Origin: a virus
Length of the DNA: 64,000 bases
Strand: one strand, 5' to 3'
Virus record (IMG/VR): IMGVR_UViG_3300032240_002557
Location: 1-64,000 of that record
In this document: positions 28,502-36,177 of the stretch, in pieces
Layout of the letters: each line of letters opens with the position of its first letter
Numbering within the stretch: the first letter of the stretch is position 1
Translations under genes and position numbers: made by a program
Notes under the pieces: generated by a model
The model's input: only the letters and a program-made list of their open reading frames with translations
Database searches by the model: none
Told to the model about the DNA's origin: nothing

Positions 28502-29188
28502 TTAATACTCCATCATTTCTCTGCCGCTTTTTGGCCAGCCTTCACCGTGATGAACATCCTTTAAATCCATTGGTAAGAATTTATCAGCAAGATCTTTGCG
28601 GCAATAGAATAAGTTTAATCCGCCAGTATTTGCTACAAGAATGTAACCTTTTTCATCGGCAAGCTTGTTAAAAGCACCAGCAGTTGCGCCGTAGTAATCA
28701 TCATAATTAAATCTATGATTTGGATCATAAGCTATAGTTAAGCTTTGTTCTGGACTATAATGTGGATTATATTCGGCAATAACAAATTTTGGATTGTAAT
28801 TTTTTAAGGATTTCCAGATCCATAAATCATTACCATCAACATCTATAGAAAGAACGTCGAAATCTTTAGGTATTTCTGTTTGTGATAAAAGATCGTCTAA
28901 CGATTCTCCTGGTTCACAGCTAACATAAGATTGGATAGGGACAACATCAGTCCTATCAATAAAACCATTTTTTAGATTATCAAAAGATTCTTGATCTCCC
29001 TCTATTAAAACACCAGACCATCCTTTATCTCTTAAATTTCTGGTATTAGATATCCAGTAACCATCACCGGCACCAAATTCACAGTACCATCCCCTTTCAA
29101 TTCCTAGCTCTTGAAATGCTTTCTCTATTATTCCATCTTCGCCAGATTGGCTATGGATCTTTTTTGAATATTCGTTTAGATTTATCAT
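28502..29188 (-). CDS. FkbM-like methyltransferase
   Basis: The N-terminal part has WYCEFGAGDGYWISNT, a motif-I-like Rossmann glycine loop, then GVLIEGDQESF with the acidic end of strand 2 that binds the ribose of S-adenosylmethionine. DFDVLSIDVDGNDLWIW is the mid-domain strand seen in FkbM-type enzymes that methylate sugar hydroxyls. Length 228 fits. Placed between GDP-fucose synthase and another methyltransferase, it likely decorates the sugar made here. Acceptor unknown. Confidence 0.75.
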   Translation of the reverse strand: MINLNEYSKKIHSQSGEDGIIEKAFQELGIERGWYCEFGAGDGYWISNTRNLRDKGWSGVLIEGDQESFDNLKNGFIDRTDVVPIQSYVSCEPGESLDDLLSQTEIPKDFDVLSIDVDGNDLWIWKSLKNYNPKFVIAEYNPHYSPEQSLTIAYDPNHRFNYDDYYGATAGAFNKLADEKGYILVANTGGLNLFYCRKDLADKFLPMDLKDVHHGEGWPKSGREMMEY

Positions 29189-29193
29189 AATTA

Positions 29194-29769
29194 TTATTTT
29201 TTAGGGTATATGAAAATACATCCTCTCATTGCTCCTGTAGCTATGGAATTGTATTCTTTAGTGTATTGATCTTCTCCGTAAATTGATTCTATTCTTTCTT
29301 TGATCCAATCCCAATCATAGGTTATACCTTGATCAGGATACACATCGTATCCAAATTCAGGATGATCCGGAACCATAAAATCGTGAATTGCAAGGATTGG
29401 TTTTTTTCCTGATTTTTTAATTGCATCAAGTTCATCTAATACGGGATTAGTATACCAATGGGCATCAAGAAATATGATTGTTTTATCTTCTTCGATAGAT
29501 TCTAAAACTTCTTCTAAGAATACTGGACTATCTTTTAGATTCATTTTGATATTTGGAATACTTCCAATCTTTTCAAAAGCTATCTCATAATGTTCCGGTT
29601 TTACTTCTACTGTATGGACAGTATCAAAATTATCAGAAAACCATTTAGTGGTAGTGCCGTGATAAGTACCTGTTTCGATAACAGTATTTAAATTAAAATT
29701 TGTTTTTATTTCTAAAAACTTTTCAGACATGTAATCGTCTTGGTTGAAAGCTCCGTTAGCAAAAATCAT
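29194..29769 (-). CDS. Class I SAM-dependent methyltransferase-like protein
   Basis: Residues about 28-60 read NTVIETGTYHGTTTKWF then TVHTVEVKPEHYEIA, a Rossmann motif I and II pair, and IIFLDAHWYTNP gives the later strand with acidic and aromatic residues seen in sugar and glycan methyltransferases. The chain is 191 residues. It starts 21 bases after its upstream neighbour, another GT-like gene, and is 5 bases from the FkbM-like gene. It could methylate a hydroxyl on the glycan; the exact family is not clear. Confidence 0.65.
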   Translation of the reverse strand: MIFANGAFNQDDYMSEKFLEIKTNFNLNTVIETGTYHGTTTKWFSDNFDTVHTVEVKPEHYEIAFEKIGSIPNIKMNLKDSPVFLEEVLESIEEDKTIIFLDAHWYTNPVLDELDAIKKSGKKPILAIHDFMVPDHPEFGYDVYPDQGITYDWDWIKERIESIYGEDQYTKEYNSIATGAMRGCIFIYPKK

Positions 29770-29790
29770 TTTATTTTTTTTATATTTAAT

Positions 29791-30429
29791 TTATTCTTCA
29801 GTATTAATAAAAAGATAAGGTTCTGAAATTCTATCCTCATCATTATATGTTCTATACTCTGATGTGTGATAATGGTACGACTTTATCGTTTTTGATGGAT
29901 TCCTAACAAGGTGTCCAGCCTTTTGCAGTTCAAAAGCTATCTTGTTATCACACCCGGGTATTCCTAATTTTATATCATAATCGCCAGGTATAATAGAATT
30001 TTTAAAAACCCAGGTATCCTGGCTATCCCATGTATCGTGATGAATGGGTTCTAACCCTGGTTTAAATTCCCATCTTGAAAGAGCAAATGCTTCTGTCGGT
30101 CTGAGTCTGGAATTCATCATCAAAACGTCTTCTGCTTTATAAAAAATATCACTATTTGATATTATCATTATTCCCTTATTCCTTCCAAGATGCTCTATTG
30201 CTATATCAAAAAGATTTTGATATGTTGGAATTTTTTCAATCCATTTAATTCTTATTTTCTTCCCAGCTGGTATTAATTCCCGGGGGGTTCCATTTTTTAT
30301 AACAAGAATGATTTTGTCTATTTCACAGTTTTTAAGATTCTGTTTAACACAATACCTTAACTCCTGATATCTTTCTGGATTATTCGGAATATAGAATTGG
30401 GTAACTAATATAATCTTATCTCTTTTCAT
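29791..30429 (-). CDS. Glycosyltransferase-like protein
   Basis: A 212-residue protein with GT-A-like strand order: an N-terminal KIILVTQFYIPNN strand and, near residue 95, IMIISNSDIFYKAEDV, where the S-x-SD resembles a DxD metal site; GCDNKIAFELQKAG and SYHYHTSEYRTY follow. It lacks a strict DxD. It lies between the GT10 fucosyltransferase (0-base gap) and the methyltransferases, so the same glycan is the probable target. Family not identified. Confidence 0.6.
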   Translation of the reverse strand: MKRDKIILVTQFYIPNNPERYQELRYCVKQNLKNCEIDKIILVIKNGTPRELIPAGKKIRIKWIEKIPTYQNLFDIAIEHLGRNKGIMIISNSDIFYKAEDVLMMNSRLRPTEAFALSRWEFKPGLEPIHHDTWDSQDTWVFKNSIIPGDYDIKLGIPGCDNKIAFELQKAGHLVRNPSKTIKSYHYHTSEYRTYNDEDRISEPYLFINTEE

Positions 30430-31272
30430 TTATAATTTTTTTATCTCTGTGTAGATATAATCGTCTCCAGATTTTAATCTTTTGACTCTTTCTAGATTAT
30501 CTTTAATATAATCTAATTTTGAGAGATATAAATCTTCGTCTAAATTTTCTATCGATGACAGATCCTCATAGAAGATAATTCCACCAGGATTGAAGTCTTC
30601 AACCACCTTTCTAGTTCCCCAGTAAACTGGAATTGTTCCGGTTGCAAAGCAATCTGTTATTTTTTCTGTGTAGTATTTGTCACAGATTACATTCTCAAAA
30701 ACAACAGAGAACATGTAATCTTTTAAAGCAGGAAGTTTAGATCTCCACCAATCGCCAGTTGGTCCAGACCCCTCTCCTATTCTAAGAGATCCGTGTGCAC
30801 CACCGAATAAGTCTATTTTATTTCTTAATTCTTTAGCAACGTCAAGTCTTAATTGGTGTCCGGTTGTTCTAGTTTTAGGAGAACATATCATAGAGCATAG
30901 CTTAGACTTAGTATATAAATTCATCTCTTCCCTCTTAGTCCAAGGCAGATTAGATCCTGGTGGAGCATAGATAAAAAATGGATCGCTCAATAGGCTCTCC
31001 TCACAAGTGAAGATCCTAGCATATCTGTCCTTATAATTAGGAAGATTTCTTTTAATAGATTCATGAACGTCTGGAATTATAGCAGGAGACTCACAAAGCC
31101 AGCCAAACTTTAGGTCATGTTTAGGGGTTTGTAAACCATCTATTACCTTTCCGTCTATATAAACATGGATATCAGAATCCTCTGATGTCCAAGAGAATAA
31201 ATCGGGCTTAAGATTAGAGCATGAAGAATATTCAGCAGGAAATGGCATTCCTATTCCTTTAATTAAATCCAT
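30430..31272 (-). CDS. GT10-family fucosyltransferase
   Basis: Residues 188-219 contain the GT10 (alpha-1,3/1,4-fucosyltransferase) signature: FSVVFEN then DKYYTEKITDCFATG and TIPVYWG, matching the FxFEN-x-x-x-x-x-Y-x-TEK-hh-x-hh-x-G-x-hPV-x-hG pattern of the GDP-fucose-binding lobe. A GGAHGSLR loop precedes it. I chose ATG 31272 (280 residues), which overlaps the upstream gene by 10 bases; a start 96 bases earlier would overlap by 106. GT10 enzymes use GDP-L-fucose, which the two genes downstream make. Confidence 0.85.
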   Translation of the reverse strand: MDLIKGIGMPFPAEYSSCSNLKPDLFSWTSEDSDIHVYIDGKVIDGLQTPKHDLKFGWLCESPAIIPDVHESIKRNLPNYKDRYARIFTCEESLLSDPFFIYAPPGSNLPWTKREEMNLYTKSKLCSMICSPKTRTTGHQLRLDVAKELRNKIDLFGGAHGSLRIGEGSGPTGDWWRSKLPALKDYMFSVVFENVICDKYYTEKITDCFATGTIPVYWGTRKVVEDFNPGGIIFYEDLSSIENLDEDLYLSKLDYIKDNLERVKRLKSGDDYIYTEIKKL

Positions 31273-32363
31273 GAATTTGAGATTGTTTTTATTTGAATCT
31301 TTCCTAAACCATTTCCGGTAAAAGTTAAAGAGTGTAATGGATTTCTCATCATGCTTATTTCGTCCCATATTTTAAGGTCCCATTTAGGTTGGATATCTTC
31401 TATATTGGAAACACTTAGAATAATTTCCCCGTAATCTGCTTTGATGTCTAAGAAATCGTCGCTAAAATAAATATTGCCTCCGCTTTCTATTTCTAGTTGT
31501 TTAAATCTAATATTCCCCGTATGAGAAGAAGCATCATTTAGAAAATAAAATTCTAATCTATTATAATTCGAAAAATTATCTAAAAAGTTTAAAGCGCAAG
31601 AAAATACATTTTTCTTTGTATCGTTAAATAGGACTTTGATTTTCTTTACCCCTGCAGTGTATCCATATCTAGTAGCATCATCAACATGAACCTTTTGATG
31701 AATTTCATTCTTACCCTCAACCCTAGAATTTCCGTTGACGATATATTTACCATTGACAAAATCATTCCAATTATCAGAAAGTAAGAAAACACTATATTGT
31801 CCATTTAAAACTGGTAAAACATAATGTTTAAGAGCGTCATGATCTAATTCATTAATACCTCTAACATAAGCTGCTCTTGTATGAACTACCCATTCTCTAA
31901 GAATTTTAAATGACCCTGGGGTATAGTTAAAATAAACGGGAGATGCCTTTATACCCTCCATATCCCCGCTATGTGTAGCAAGTCCTATATCTTCTTTGAT
32001 ATTATTAAATTGGCTAAAAGGAAGTTTAAAATCTGTATCGCAATCCATCCATATTAATGGTGCTCTGTATTCCTTAATTTTTTTTAGAATAAACTCGGGC
32101 TTCATTAAGCAATTAGCGCCATAGTTGGATCTTGATTCTAACTCTGAAATGTCATAGGTTACCCCAAATCTTTTACATTTATCTGCGAGAGAAAGAGCAA
32201 AGTTTTTATAATAATCGTTCTTCATGAAATCAGCATAAAAGCTAATTATTCTGATTTTCATTTTTTCAAAAATGACGGGGGCTTCATTAATTTTTTGACT
32301 TTTTACTGCAGGTTGTTCTTTATGTTGGCTATTAATGATCCTTCTTATCCTTTCAAAAGACAT
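31263..32363 (-). CDS. Glycosyltransferase-like protein with conserved MSFERIRR start
   Basis: After an N-terminal leader the chain shows a GT-A pattern: KIRIISFYADF, a helical segment, then APLIWMDCDTDFKLPF with a DxD metal site, as in nucleotide-diphospho-sugar transferases. The C-terminal ~150 residues are beta-rich and may bind carbohydrate. I chose ATG 32363 over the one 30 bases earlier because it gives the leader MSFERIRRI, almost the same as in the gene at 53607-54293, and because a TGATATATA box lies 20 bases before it. The earlier start would overlap the upstream gene. Confidence 0.65.
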   Translation of the reverse strand: MSFERIRRIINSQHKEQPAVKSQKINEAPVIFEKMKIRIISFYADFMKNDYYKNFALSLADKCKRFGVTYDISELESRSNYGANCLMKPEFILKKIKEYRAPLIWMDCDTDFKLPFSQFNNIKEDIGLATHSGDMEGIKASPVYFNYTPGSFKILREWVVHTRAAYVRGINELDHDALKHYVLPVLNGQYSVFLLSDNWNDFVNGKYIVNGNSRVEGKNEIHQKVHVDDATRYGYTAGVKKIKVLFNDTKKNVFSCALNFLDNFSNYNRLEFYFLNDASSHTGNIRFKQLEIESGGNIYFSDDFLDIKADYGEIILSVSNIEDIQPKWDLKIWDEISMMRNPLHSLTFTGNGLGKIQIKTISNSWI

Positions 32364-32382
32364 AACGATTTCTCTCTTTATT

Positions 32383-32970
32383 TTATATATCACTCTTTCT
32401 AGATGCTTGGAAATGCTCTATTACAGGGATTAATTCTGGATATAGATTCTTGGTATGATCAAAAACGAAAGTATATTCCGGGGGAAGATTTTGATATTTA
32501 AGTCCAGGTACTAGACTGACCGCTTTTTGCATATTTGCTTGTTCCCAAGTTTCAGGTTTATATCTCTGAGCGGGTGTTTGATCGTTTAACTTTATCCATT
32601 GATTAACAAAGGCTTTGGTCGTAGGGTTGTTCTTTAAAAAGATAGTTCCACTTAAAGCCTCATTAGATCTCCATTTGAAATTCTCTGTTCGGTACCCTAA
32701 ATCACAATCTAGGGTTTCTGCAAGATCTGGGTATGATCTAAAGACTGCATCAACATCAATATACAAGAGATTCTTTTCAAATTTTTCTAAGCACTCCTTA
32801 ATAAAATTTGCTTTATAGTGGGTGTTCTTTTCCCAAGATCCCAGATTTGGGATTGCTTTTAAAAAATGGGGGATATTAAAAGTCTCACAAGATTTTCTAA
32901 GATTTTCCGAGAGGCTTTCGTAATGGTTTCCTAAGGTGTAATAGGCTATGACTAGATAATTAGGCCTCAT
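32383..32970 (-). CDS. Glycosyltransferase-like protein (GT-A fold, DxD)
   Basis: This 195-residue protein has NLLYIDVDAVF near residues 67-77, the DxD of GT-A glycosyltransferases, followed by LGYRTENF and SGTIFLKNN (residues about 90-115), the pattern of GT8/DUF-type transferases that act on lipopolysaccharide or proteins. It is the first gene of the sugar operon and is separated from the plus-strand gene at 33117 by a 146-base divergent gap. The upstream 35 bases have only the weak AT-rich GAATATCTATACTATATC; no clear box. Confidence 0.7.
   Translation of the reverse strand: MRPNYLVIAYYTLGNHYESLSENLRKSCETFNIPHFLKAIPNLGSWEKNTHYKANFIKECLEKFEKNLLYIDVDAVFRSYPDLAETLDCDLGYRTENFKWRSNEALSGTIFLKNNPTTKAFVNQWIKLNDQTPAQRYKPETWEQANMQKAVSLVPGLKYQNLPPEYTFVFDHTKNLYPELIPVIEHFQASRKSDI
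32384..32392 (-). promoter_or_regulatory. TGATATATA box upstream of glycosyltransferase gene
   Basis: A one-mismatch copy of the GGATATATA element lies 20 nt before ATG 32363 on the minus strand, within the end of the previous gene. The spacing agrees with the exact copies and supports the chosen start. Confidence 0.4.
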
Positions 32971-33116
32971 AAGATATAGTATAGATATTCATACCCCGGG
33001 ATGTTATAGGATAACAATTTTAGTAGCCTTTTTAAGTTTTGTTTCAATAAATCAGAAATATTTTTTTTATCACAGGAATCGCTCCGGTTTTGGGTTATAT
33101 ATTATAGTTAAAGAGT
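32971..33116. other. Divergent intergenic region
   Basis: These 146 bases separate the minus-strand sugar operon from the plus-strand gene at 33117. They are AT-rich, contain a T-run (TTTTTTTTAT near 33060) and, near the plus-strand start, GGGTTATATATTATAG, which resembles the promoter box without its GG-A step. No small gene or RNA is evident. Confidence 0.4.
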
Positions 33117-33845
33117 ATGAAAAATTTACAACCATACTGGTTCTTACAGAATCCAATTGATGCTGAGCATAAGTATTATGTTCTAATGGACTTCTTGCAA
33201 TCGGTTGAAAGAGACTTAGACGAAAAGAAATATTCAGATCAGATCCAAAGAATAACCCGGGTTTATTCGGATTTGAAAACATTTCAAAAATCACACAAGT
33301 TAAACGATAAGACACTTAAACTAATGACCCAAGAGGAGCTTGATCGAATGAAAGAACTTGTGAGAGATATCAAAGATAACGAAGAGGTAGAAGAAATATT
33401 AATAAAGAGTATAGAGACCTTAGATTCTTTTATAGATAAGATCCATCCATACATCAAAGAGATTGAAAAATCCCTAACATTTAAAATACACAACGAAGAT
33501 ACTTTTTCTAAAGATCGGGGTTATATGATTATTAGAAATAATAAGAATAAGAAGATGAAAATTTATTCTTGGATGTTTTCTATTATCAAAGTCGATGATA
33601 TCGATCAAGTTGGATTACTCTTAAGCGAATTAATGGATCCCTTGCCCAATTACACTAAATCGGATAAAAAAATATACGATTTCTTTTCTAAGGAAATTAA
33701 TAATTTTTCCCCACATAATGATTGTTTTATTATAGTGGATTTAGAAAAAGGAAAAAGCGAAGATGAAATATCTTTCGATTTAATAAAAGAAAGATCGATT
33801 GAATTTATAGTAAATAACTATAGATTATATCTTTCACTGTTATAG
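33117..33845 (+). CDS. Hypothetical protein, 242 residues
   Basis: The sequence is mostly helical and charged (Lys/Glu/Asp), with a predicted coiled coil near residues 60-110 and an alpha/beta C-terminal half. The N-terminus has LQPYWFLQNPIDAEHKYYVLMDFLQ, an ordered start without leader. I recognise no family. Its last 6 bases overlap the end of the convergent gene. A role in replication or regulation cannot be told. Confidence 0.5.
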   Translation: MKNLQPYWFLQNPIDAEHKYYVLMDFLQSVERDLDEKKYSDQIQRITRVYSDLKTFQKSHKLNDKTLKLMTQEELDRMKELVRDIKDNEEVEEILIKSIETLDSFIDKIHPYIKEIEKSLTFKIHNEDTFSKDRGYMIIRNNKNKKMKIYSWMFSIIKVDDIDQVGLLLSELMDPLPNYTKSDKKIYDFFSKEINNFSPHNDCFIIVDLEKGKSEDEISFDLIKERSIEFIVNNYRLYLSLL

Positions 33846-34403
33846 TTCTCTTTTTGAGAATCTGTCGCACTTAGCAACAACACTGTCAAAATCTTCTTGT
33901 TTAATCCCTGCAGTTGCTGGATTAAAATCCTCGAAGTCTATGTATTTCTCGTCAATCTCCGGATACTCGTTAACAAATGCTATTTTAATCATTCCTTCGT
34001 ATGGTGAATAATAAAGGTCGCAAATAGTATTGCTATATTTCACTCCGTTATAACAAAGCATATAACCATCGGGAAGAATAATAGGTCTATAGTTAGATCT
34101 TGCGTCTAAATACTTTTCAACCTTAGGAATTAGTTTATCTATTGCTTCCTGCGAGGATGTCCTTAATGTGTTGATTCTAAATGCTCCGGATGATCTAAAA
34201 ATTACATCCATTAGCTCCCTTCTTTCGATAGTGTTTAATTCCTTGTAGATCATTTCAAGGTCTTCACAGAAATCATTCTTGGTATATCCTAATCGGTGGT
34301 CATACACCTTAGAATATTTAAACGGCGGAGTTTCCGCACCCCTTTCGTGAGATCCTGCAGACGTGCTTTCAAATAGCCCTTTATATGTTTTTAGATGTTT
34401 CAA
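33840..34403 (-). CDS. Hypothetical protein, candidate packaged head protein
   Basis: No family is seen. The leader MKHLKTYKGLFES resembles the T4 capsid-targeting peptide (MKxYxxF). The start is TTG 34403, chosen because the frame is open, no ATG lies near, and an exact GGATATATA box is 13 nt upstream. The body is mixed alpha/beta, 187 residues, with DGYMLCYNG and acidic ends. It may be a small internal protein made at the same time as its divergent neighbour. Confidence 0.5.
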   Translation of the reverse strand: MKHLKTYKGLFESTSAGSHERGAETPPFKYSKVYDHRLGYTKNDFCEDLEMIYKELNTIERRELMDVIFRSSGAFRINTLRTSSQEAIDKLIPKVEKYLDARSNYRPIILPDGYMLCYNGVKYSNTICDLYYSPYEGMIKIAFVNEYPEIDEKYIDFEDFNPATAGIKQEDFDSVVAKCDRFSKREL

Positions 34404-34416
34404 CGTGTATTTGATC

Positions 34417-34425
34417 TATATATCC
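34417..34425 (-). promoter_or_regulatory. GGATATATA candidate promoter (minus strand)
   Basis: An exact box on the minus strand, 13 nt from the TTG start at 34403. It is back to back with the plus-strand copy at 34446, with 20 bases between, giving a compact divergent control region. Confidence 0.5.
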
Positions 34426-34445
34426 AAGGGTTTGTTTTAATAAAA

Positions 34446-34454
34446 GGATATATA
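34446..34454 (+). promoter_or_regulatory. GGATATATA candidate promoter (plus strand)
   Basis: An exact box, 20 nt before ATG 34475 of the internal head protein candidate. The T4 late promoter is TATAAATA about 13 to 6 bases before transcription start; this box has the same TATATA character but with a fixed GGA in front. Confidence 0.5.
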
Positions 34455-34474
34455 AGACAAATAAATTGCTGTCG

Positions 34475-35194
34475 ATGAAAGTTGTTAAATATTCAGAATT
34501 TAAACTGAAAGAATCTAAGGTTAATGAGGCTAAATATCTTATTATGGCTGAAAACCTTGATGCTCATCACCAAGACATGATCGCAAAAGGATTAAGTGAG
34601 TCTGAGATTAACGAAGGACTTGGTGATCTTTTAAGCTCTTTGGGTGGTGGTTTTACTGATAGATTAAAGAACTATGCAGCTGGTTGGTTACTTAAAAAGC
34701 TAGGATTACCTGCAGATAACATGTTTCTTTCAGAATGGGCAAAGAACATCGTGGAGAATATCTCATTCATGCACATTGGTAATTATTTTGGTAAAGGTTC
34801 TTGTAGATACTGGGCAGATGCTATAGGTAAAGGACTACTAGAGACGTTAGAAGAAAAAACCTTAGGACTTATTCTTTCTAAAGCTATCGGTATAGATGTT
34901 AACTTTAATAGCGGTTTAGGCGGTACGTTGATGGGTTCATTACGTGAGGCATTAACAAACTATATAAACAACACTGACTTTGTTAACAATTTATCTGCTA
35001 AATTAGAAGGAACAGTTTGCGGAGAGGGAACTTCATTTACTAATATATTTGGGGGAGGTAAAGTTTCCCCAAAGGATATAGCAGGTGCTGTTAAGACAAA
35101 AGAGGAAAACGCAGCATCTAATGCAGCAGGACTTGGAGATATAGTTTCTCCAGAAAAATCCGGAGGAATATTAAGCCTTTTGGGAATACAATAA
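34475..35194 (+). CDS. Candidate internal head protein with INE-G cleavage site
   Basis: The protein begins MKVVKYSEFKLKESKVNEA and has SEINEGLGDLL at residues 43-51; both VNE-A (16-19) and INE-G (45-48) fit the T4 gp21 protease rule ((L/I)xE before G/A). After the cut site the chain is Gly/Leu/Ala-rich, with amphipathic helices (residues 50-170). I chose ATG 34475; a TTG nine bases earlier is less likely. A packaged protein processed during head maturation is the best reading. No known domain. Confidence 0.65.
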   Translation: MKVVKYSEFKLKESKVNEAKYLIMAENLDAHHQDMIAKGLSESEINEGLGDLLSSLGGGFTDRLKNYAAGWLLKKLGLPADNMFLSEWAKNIVENISFMHIGNYFGKGSCRYWADAIGKGLLETLEEKTLGLILSKAIGIDVNFNSGLGGTLMGSLREALTNYINNTDFVNNLSAKLEGTVCGEGTSFTNIFGGGKVSPKDIAGAVKTKEENAASNAAGLGDIVSPEKSGGILSLLGIQ

Positions 35195-35207
35195 AACATA
35201 GATCAAA

Positions 35208-35462
35208 ATGAACATTAAAGACGTTAAAAAAAGAGAGGTTTTAGACTTTAAGCAGTTTTTAAAAGTTGCTGCTGATCCGTGGAATAAAAAGAACCTTAGT
35301 AAGGAAGATAGAACAGGTGCACACGAGATAAAACTTGAAAAACCTTACGAGTATGTTGGATATGGTGATTCAATTTTTAAACACCAATCTAAAATAGATT
35401 ACCCAGGAACAGGAGCTCAGGAGTCAGGAATGGCTGCTAATTTGGGAACTCCTGCAGAATAG
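35208..35462 (+). CDS. Small protein, candidate head-associated
   Basis: An 84-residue protein with an N-terminal segment VLDFKQFLKVA that resembles the leader of neighbouring candidate packaged proteins. The rest is Lys/Gly/Pro-rich and probably disordered. It is 13 bases after the previous stop and 29 bases before the next start, in line with an operon. No family known. Confidence 0.5.
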   Translation: MNIKDVKKREVLDFKQFLKVAADPWNKKNLSKEDRTGAHEIKLEKPYEYVGYGDSIFKHQSKIDYPGTGAQESGMAANLGTPAE

Positions 35463-35491
35463 AAAGATATATAGATATAAATAAATACAAG

Positions 35492-36088
35492 ATGGAAAAA
35501 AAGATACTAAGTTTTGAAGAATTTTCTAAGCAATATGCTGAGGGAGCATTTGATCAAAACACAGATATGGAGGATTCCACACAAGAAACTCCGGATGAAA
35601 ACGTAGAAGATGACGGTGGCGCAGATTCTATAGATTTCACATCAGACGACGAGACTGAAGATGAAAACGAAGAAACAGACGGAGTTCCTGCAGATGACAT
35701 GGAAGATGATTCAGAAGATATGGATTCTGAAGATGAGGGGGATTCTGATAGTGATCTAGAAGATGCTGCTTCTGATGATGACGGTGAAGAAGAAGAGGAG
35801 TGGGAGGAAATGGAAGAAGACGAAGATTACGAGGAAGAAGAAATGGACGAGGAAGAAGAGGAGATGGAGGATTACGAGGAAGAAGAAATGGACGAGGAAG
35901 AAGAGGAGATGGAAGATTACGAAGAGGAAGAATGGGAAGAAGAGAACGAAAATGAGCATGAGCACGAAGAACATGAGTCTCATGAAGAAGAGCATGAAGA
36001 ACACGAGCACGAAGATGACGAAGAAGAAGATGAAATAGAGGGAGCAGAAGAAATTTACAACCCTGCATTCAACAGCTTTTTCAACTAA
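35492..36088 (+). CDS. Very acidic repeat protein, candidate prohead core protein
   Basis: After a leader MEKKILSFEEFSKQYAEGAF (YAE-G at residues 15-18 fits the protease rule) the remainder is almost wholly Asp, Glu, Ser, with a His/Glu-rich part near residues 150-175 and an ordered C-terminus NPAFNSFFN. T4 gp67 and gp68 core proteins are likewise small and acidic and are cut by gp21. Two 45-base repeats build the middle. TATAAATA, the T4 late box, occurs 8 bases before the ATG, too close to serve clearly as promoter. The gene is followed by a terminator. Confidence 0.6.
   Translation: MEKKILSFEEFSKQYAEGAFDQNTDMEDSTQETPDENVEDDGGADSIDFTSDDETEDENEETDGVPADDMEDDSEDMDSEDEGDSDSDLEDAASDDDGEEEEEWEEMEEDEDYEEEEMDEEEEEMEDYEEEEMDEEEEEMEDYEEEEWEEENENEHEHEEHESHEEEHEEHEHEDDEEEDEIEGAEEIYNPAFNSFFN
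35825..35914 (+). repeat. Two 45-bp tandem repeats in the acidic gene
   Basis: Two near-identical 45-base units (35825-35869 and 35870-35914), each starting GATTACGAGGAAGAAG, with a partial third copy from 35915. They code for a 15-residue acidic unit (YEEEEMDEEEEEMED). The near identity points to recent duplication. Confidence 0.85.
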
Positions 36089-36119
36089 TATTTAAATAGT
36101 ATTATATTATAGGAAACAA

Positions 36120-36146
36120 GGGATCTTTCGATCCCTTTTTCTTTTT
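36120..36146 (+). terminator. Rho-independent terminator
   Basis: GGGATC, loop TTTC, GATCCC, then TTTTTCTTTTT. A six-pair GC-rich stem followed by a U-tract, 31 bases after the acidic protein gene, ends the plus-strand unit from 34475. The next promoter box begins 4 bases after it. Confidence 0.8.
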
Positions 36147-36150
36147 ATAG

Positions 36151-36159
36151 GGATATATA
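36151..36159 (+). promoter_or_regulatory. GGATATATA candidate promoter of the ATP-grasp gene
   Basis: An exact box 18 nt before ATG 36178 and just behind a terminator, which gives this copy strong support as the promoter of a separate unit: a terminator followed at once by the box leaves no other promoter space. Confidence 0.6.
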
Positions 36160-36177
36160 GGTTAACCTAAGCTATAG

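Noticed and set aside
31273-31368. Longer start of the fucosyltransferase (ATG 31368)
   Set aside because: It would overlap the upstream gene by 106 bases and add 32 residues with no similarity; ATG 31272 gives a 10-base overlap.
32364-32393. Longer start of the glycosyltransferase (MIYKIKREIV...)
   Set aside because: It overlaps the upstream gene and hides the MSFERIRR start that is shared with another gene; the 20-nt distance to the promoter-like box also favours ATG 32363.
35476-35483. TATAAATA, the exact T4 late promoter box, before the acidic gene
   Set aside because: It is only 8 bases from the ATG, which would give an almost leaderless transcript, and it does not recur before other genes in the same position; the GGATATATA box is a better candidate.
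35637-36068. Antisense and frame-shifted open frames over the acidic gene
   Set aside because: They arise from GAA/GAG-rich codons read in other frames (Leu/Phe- or Lys-rich); no sign of real coding.
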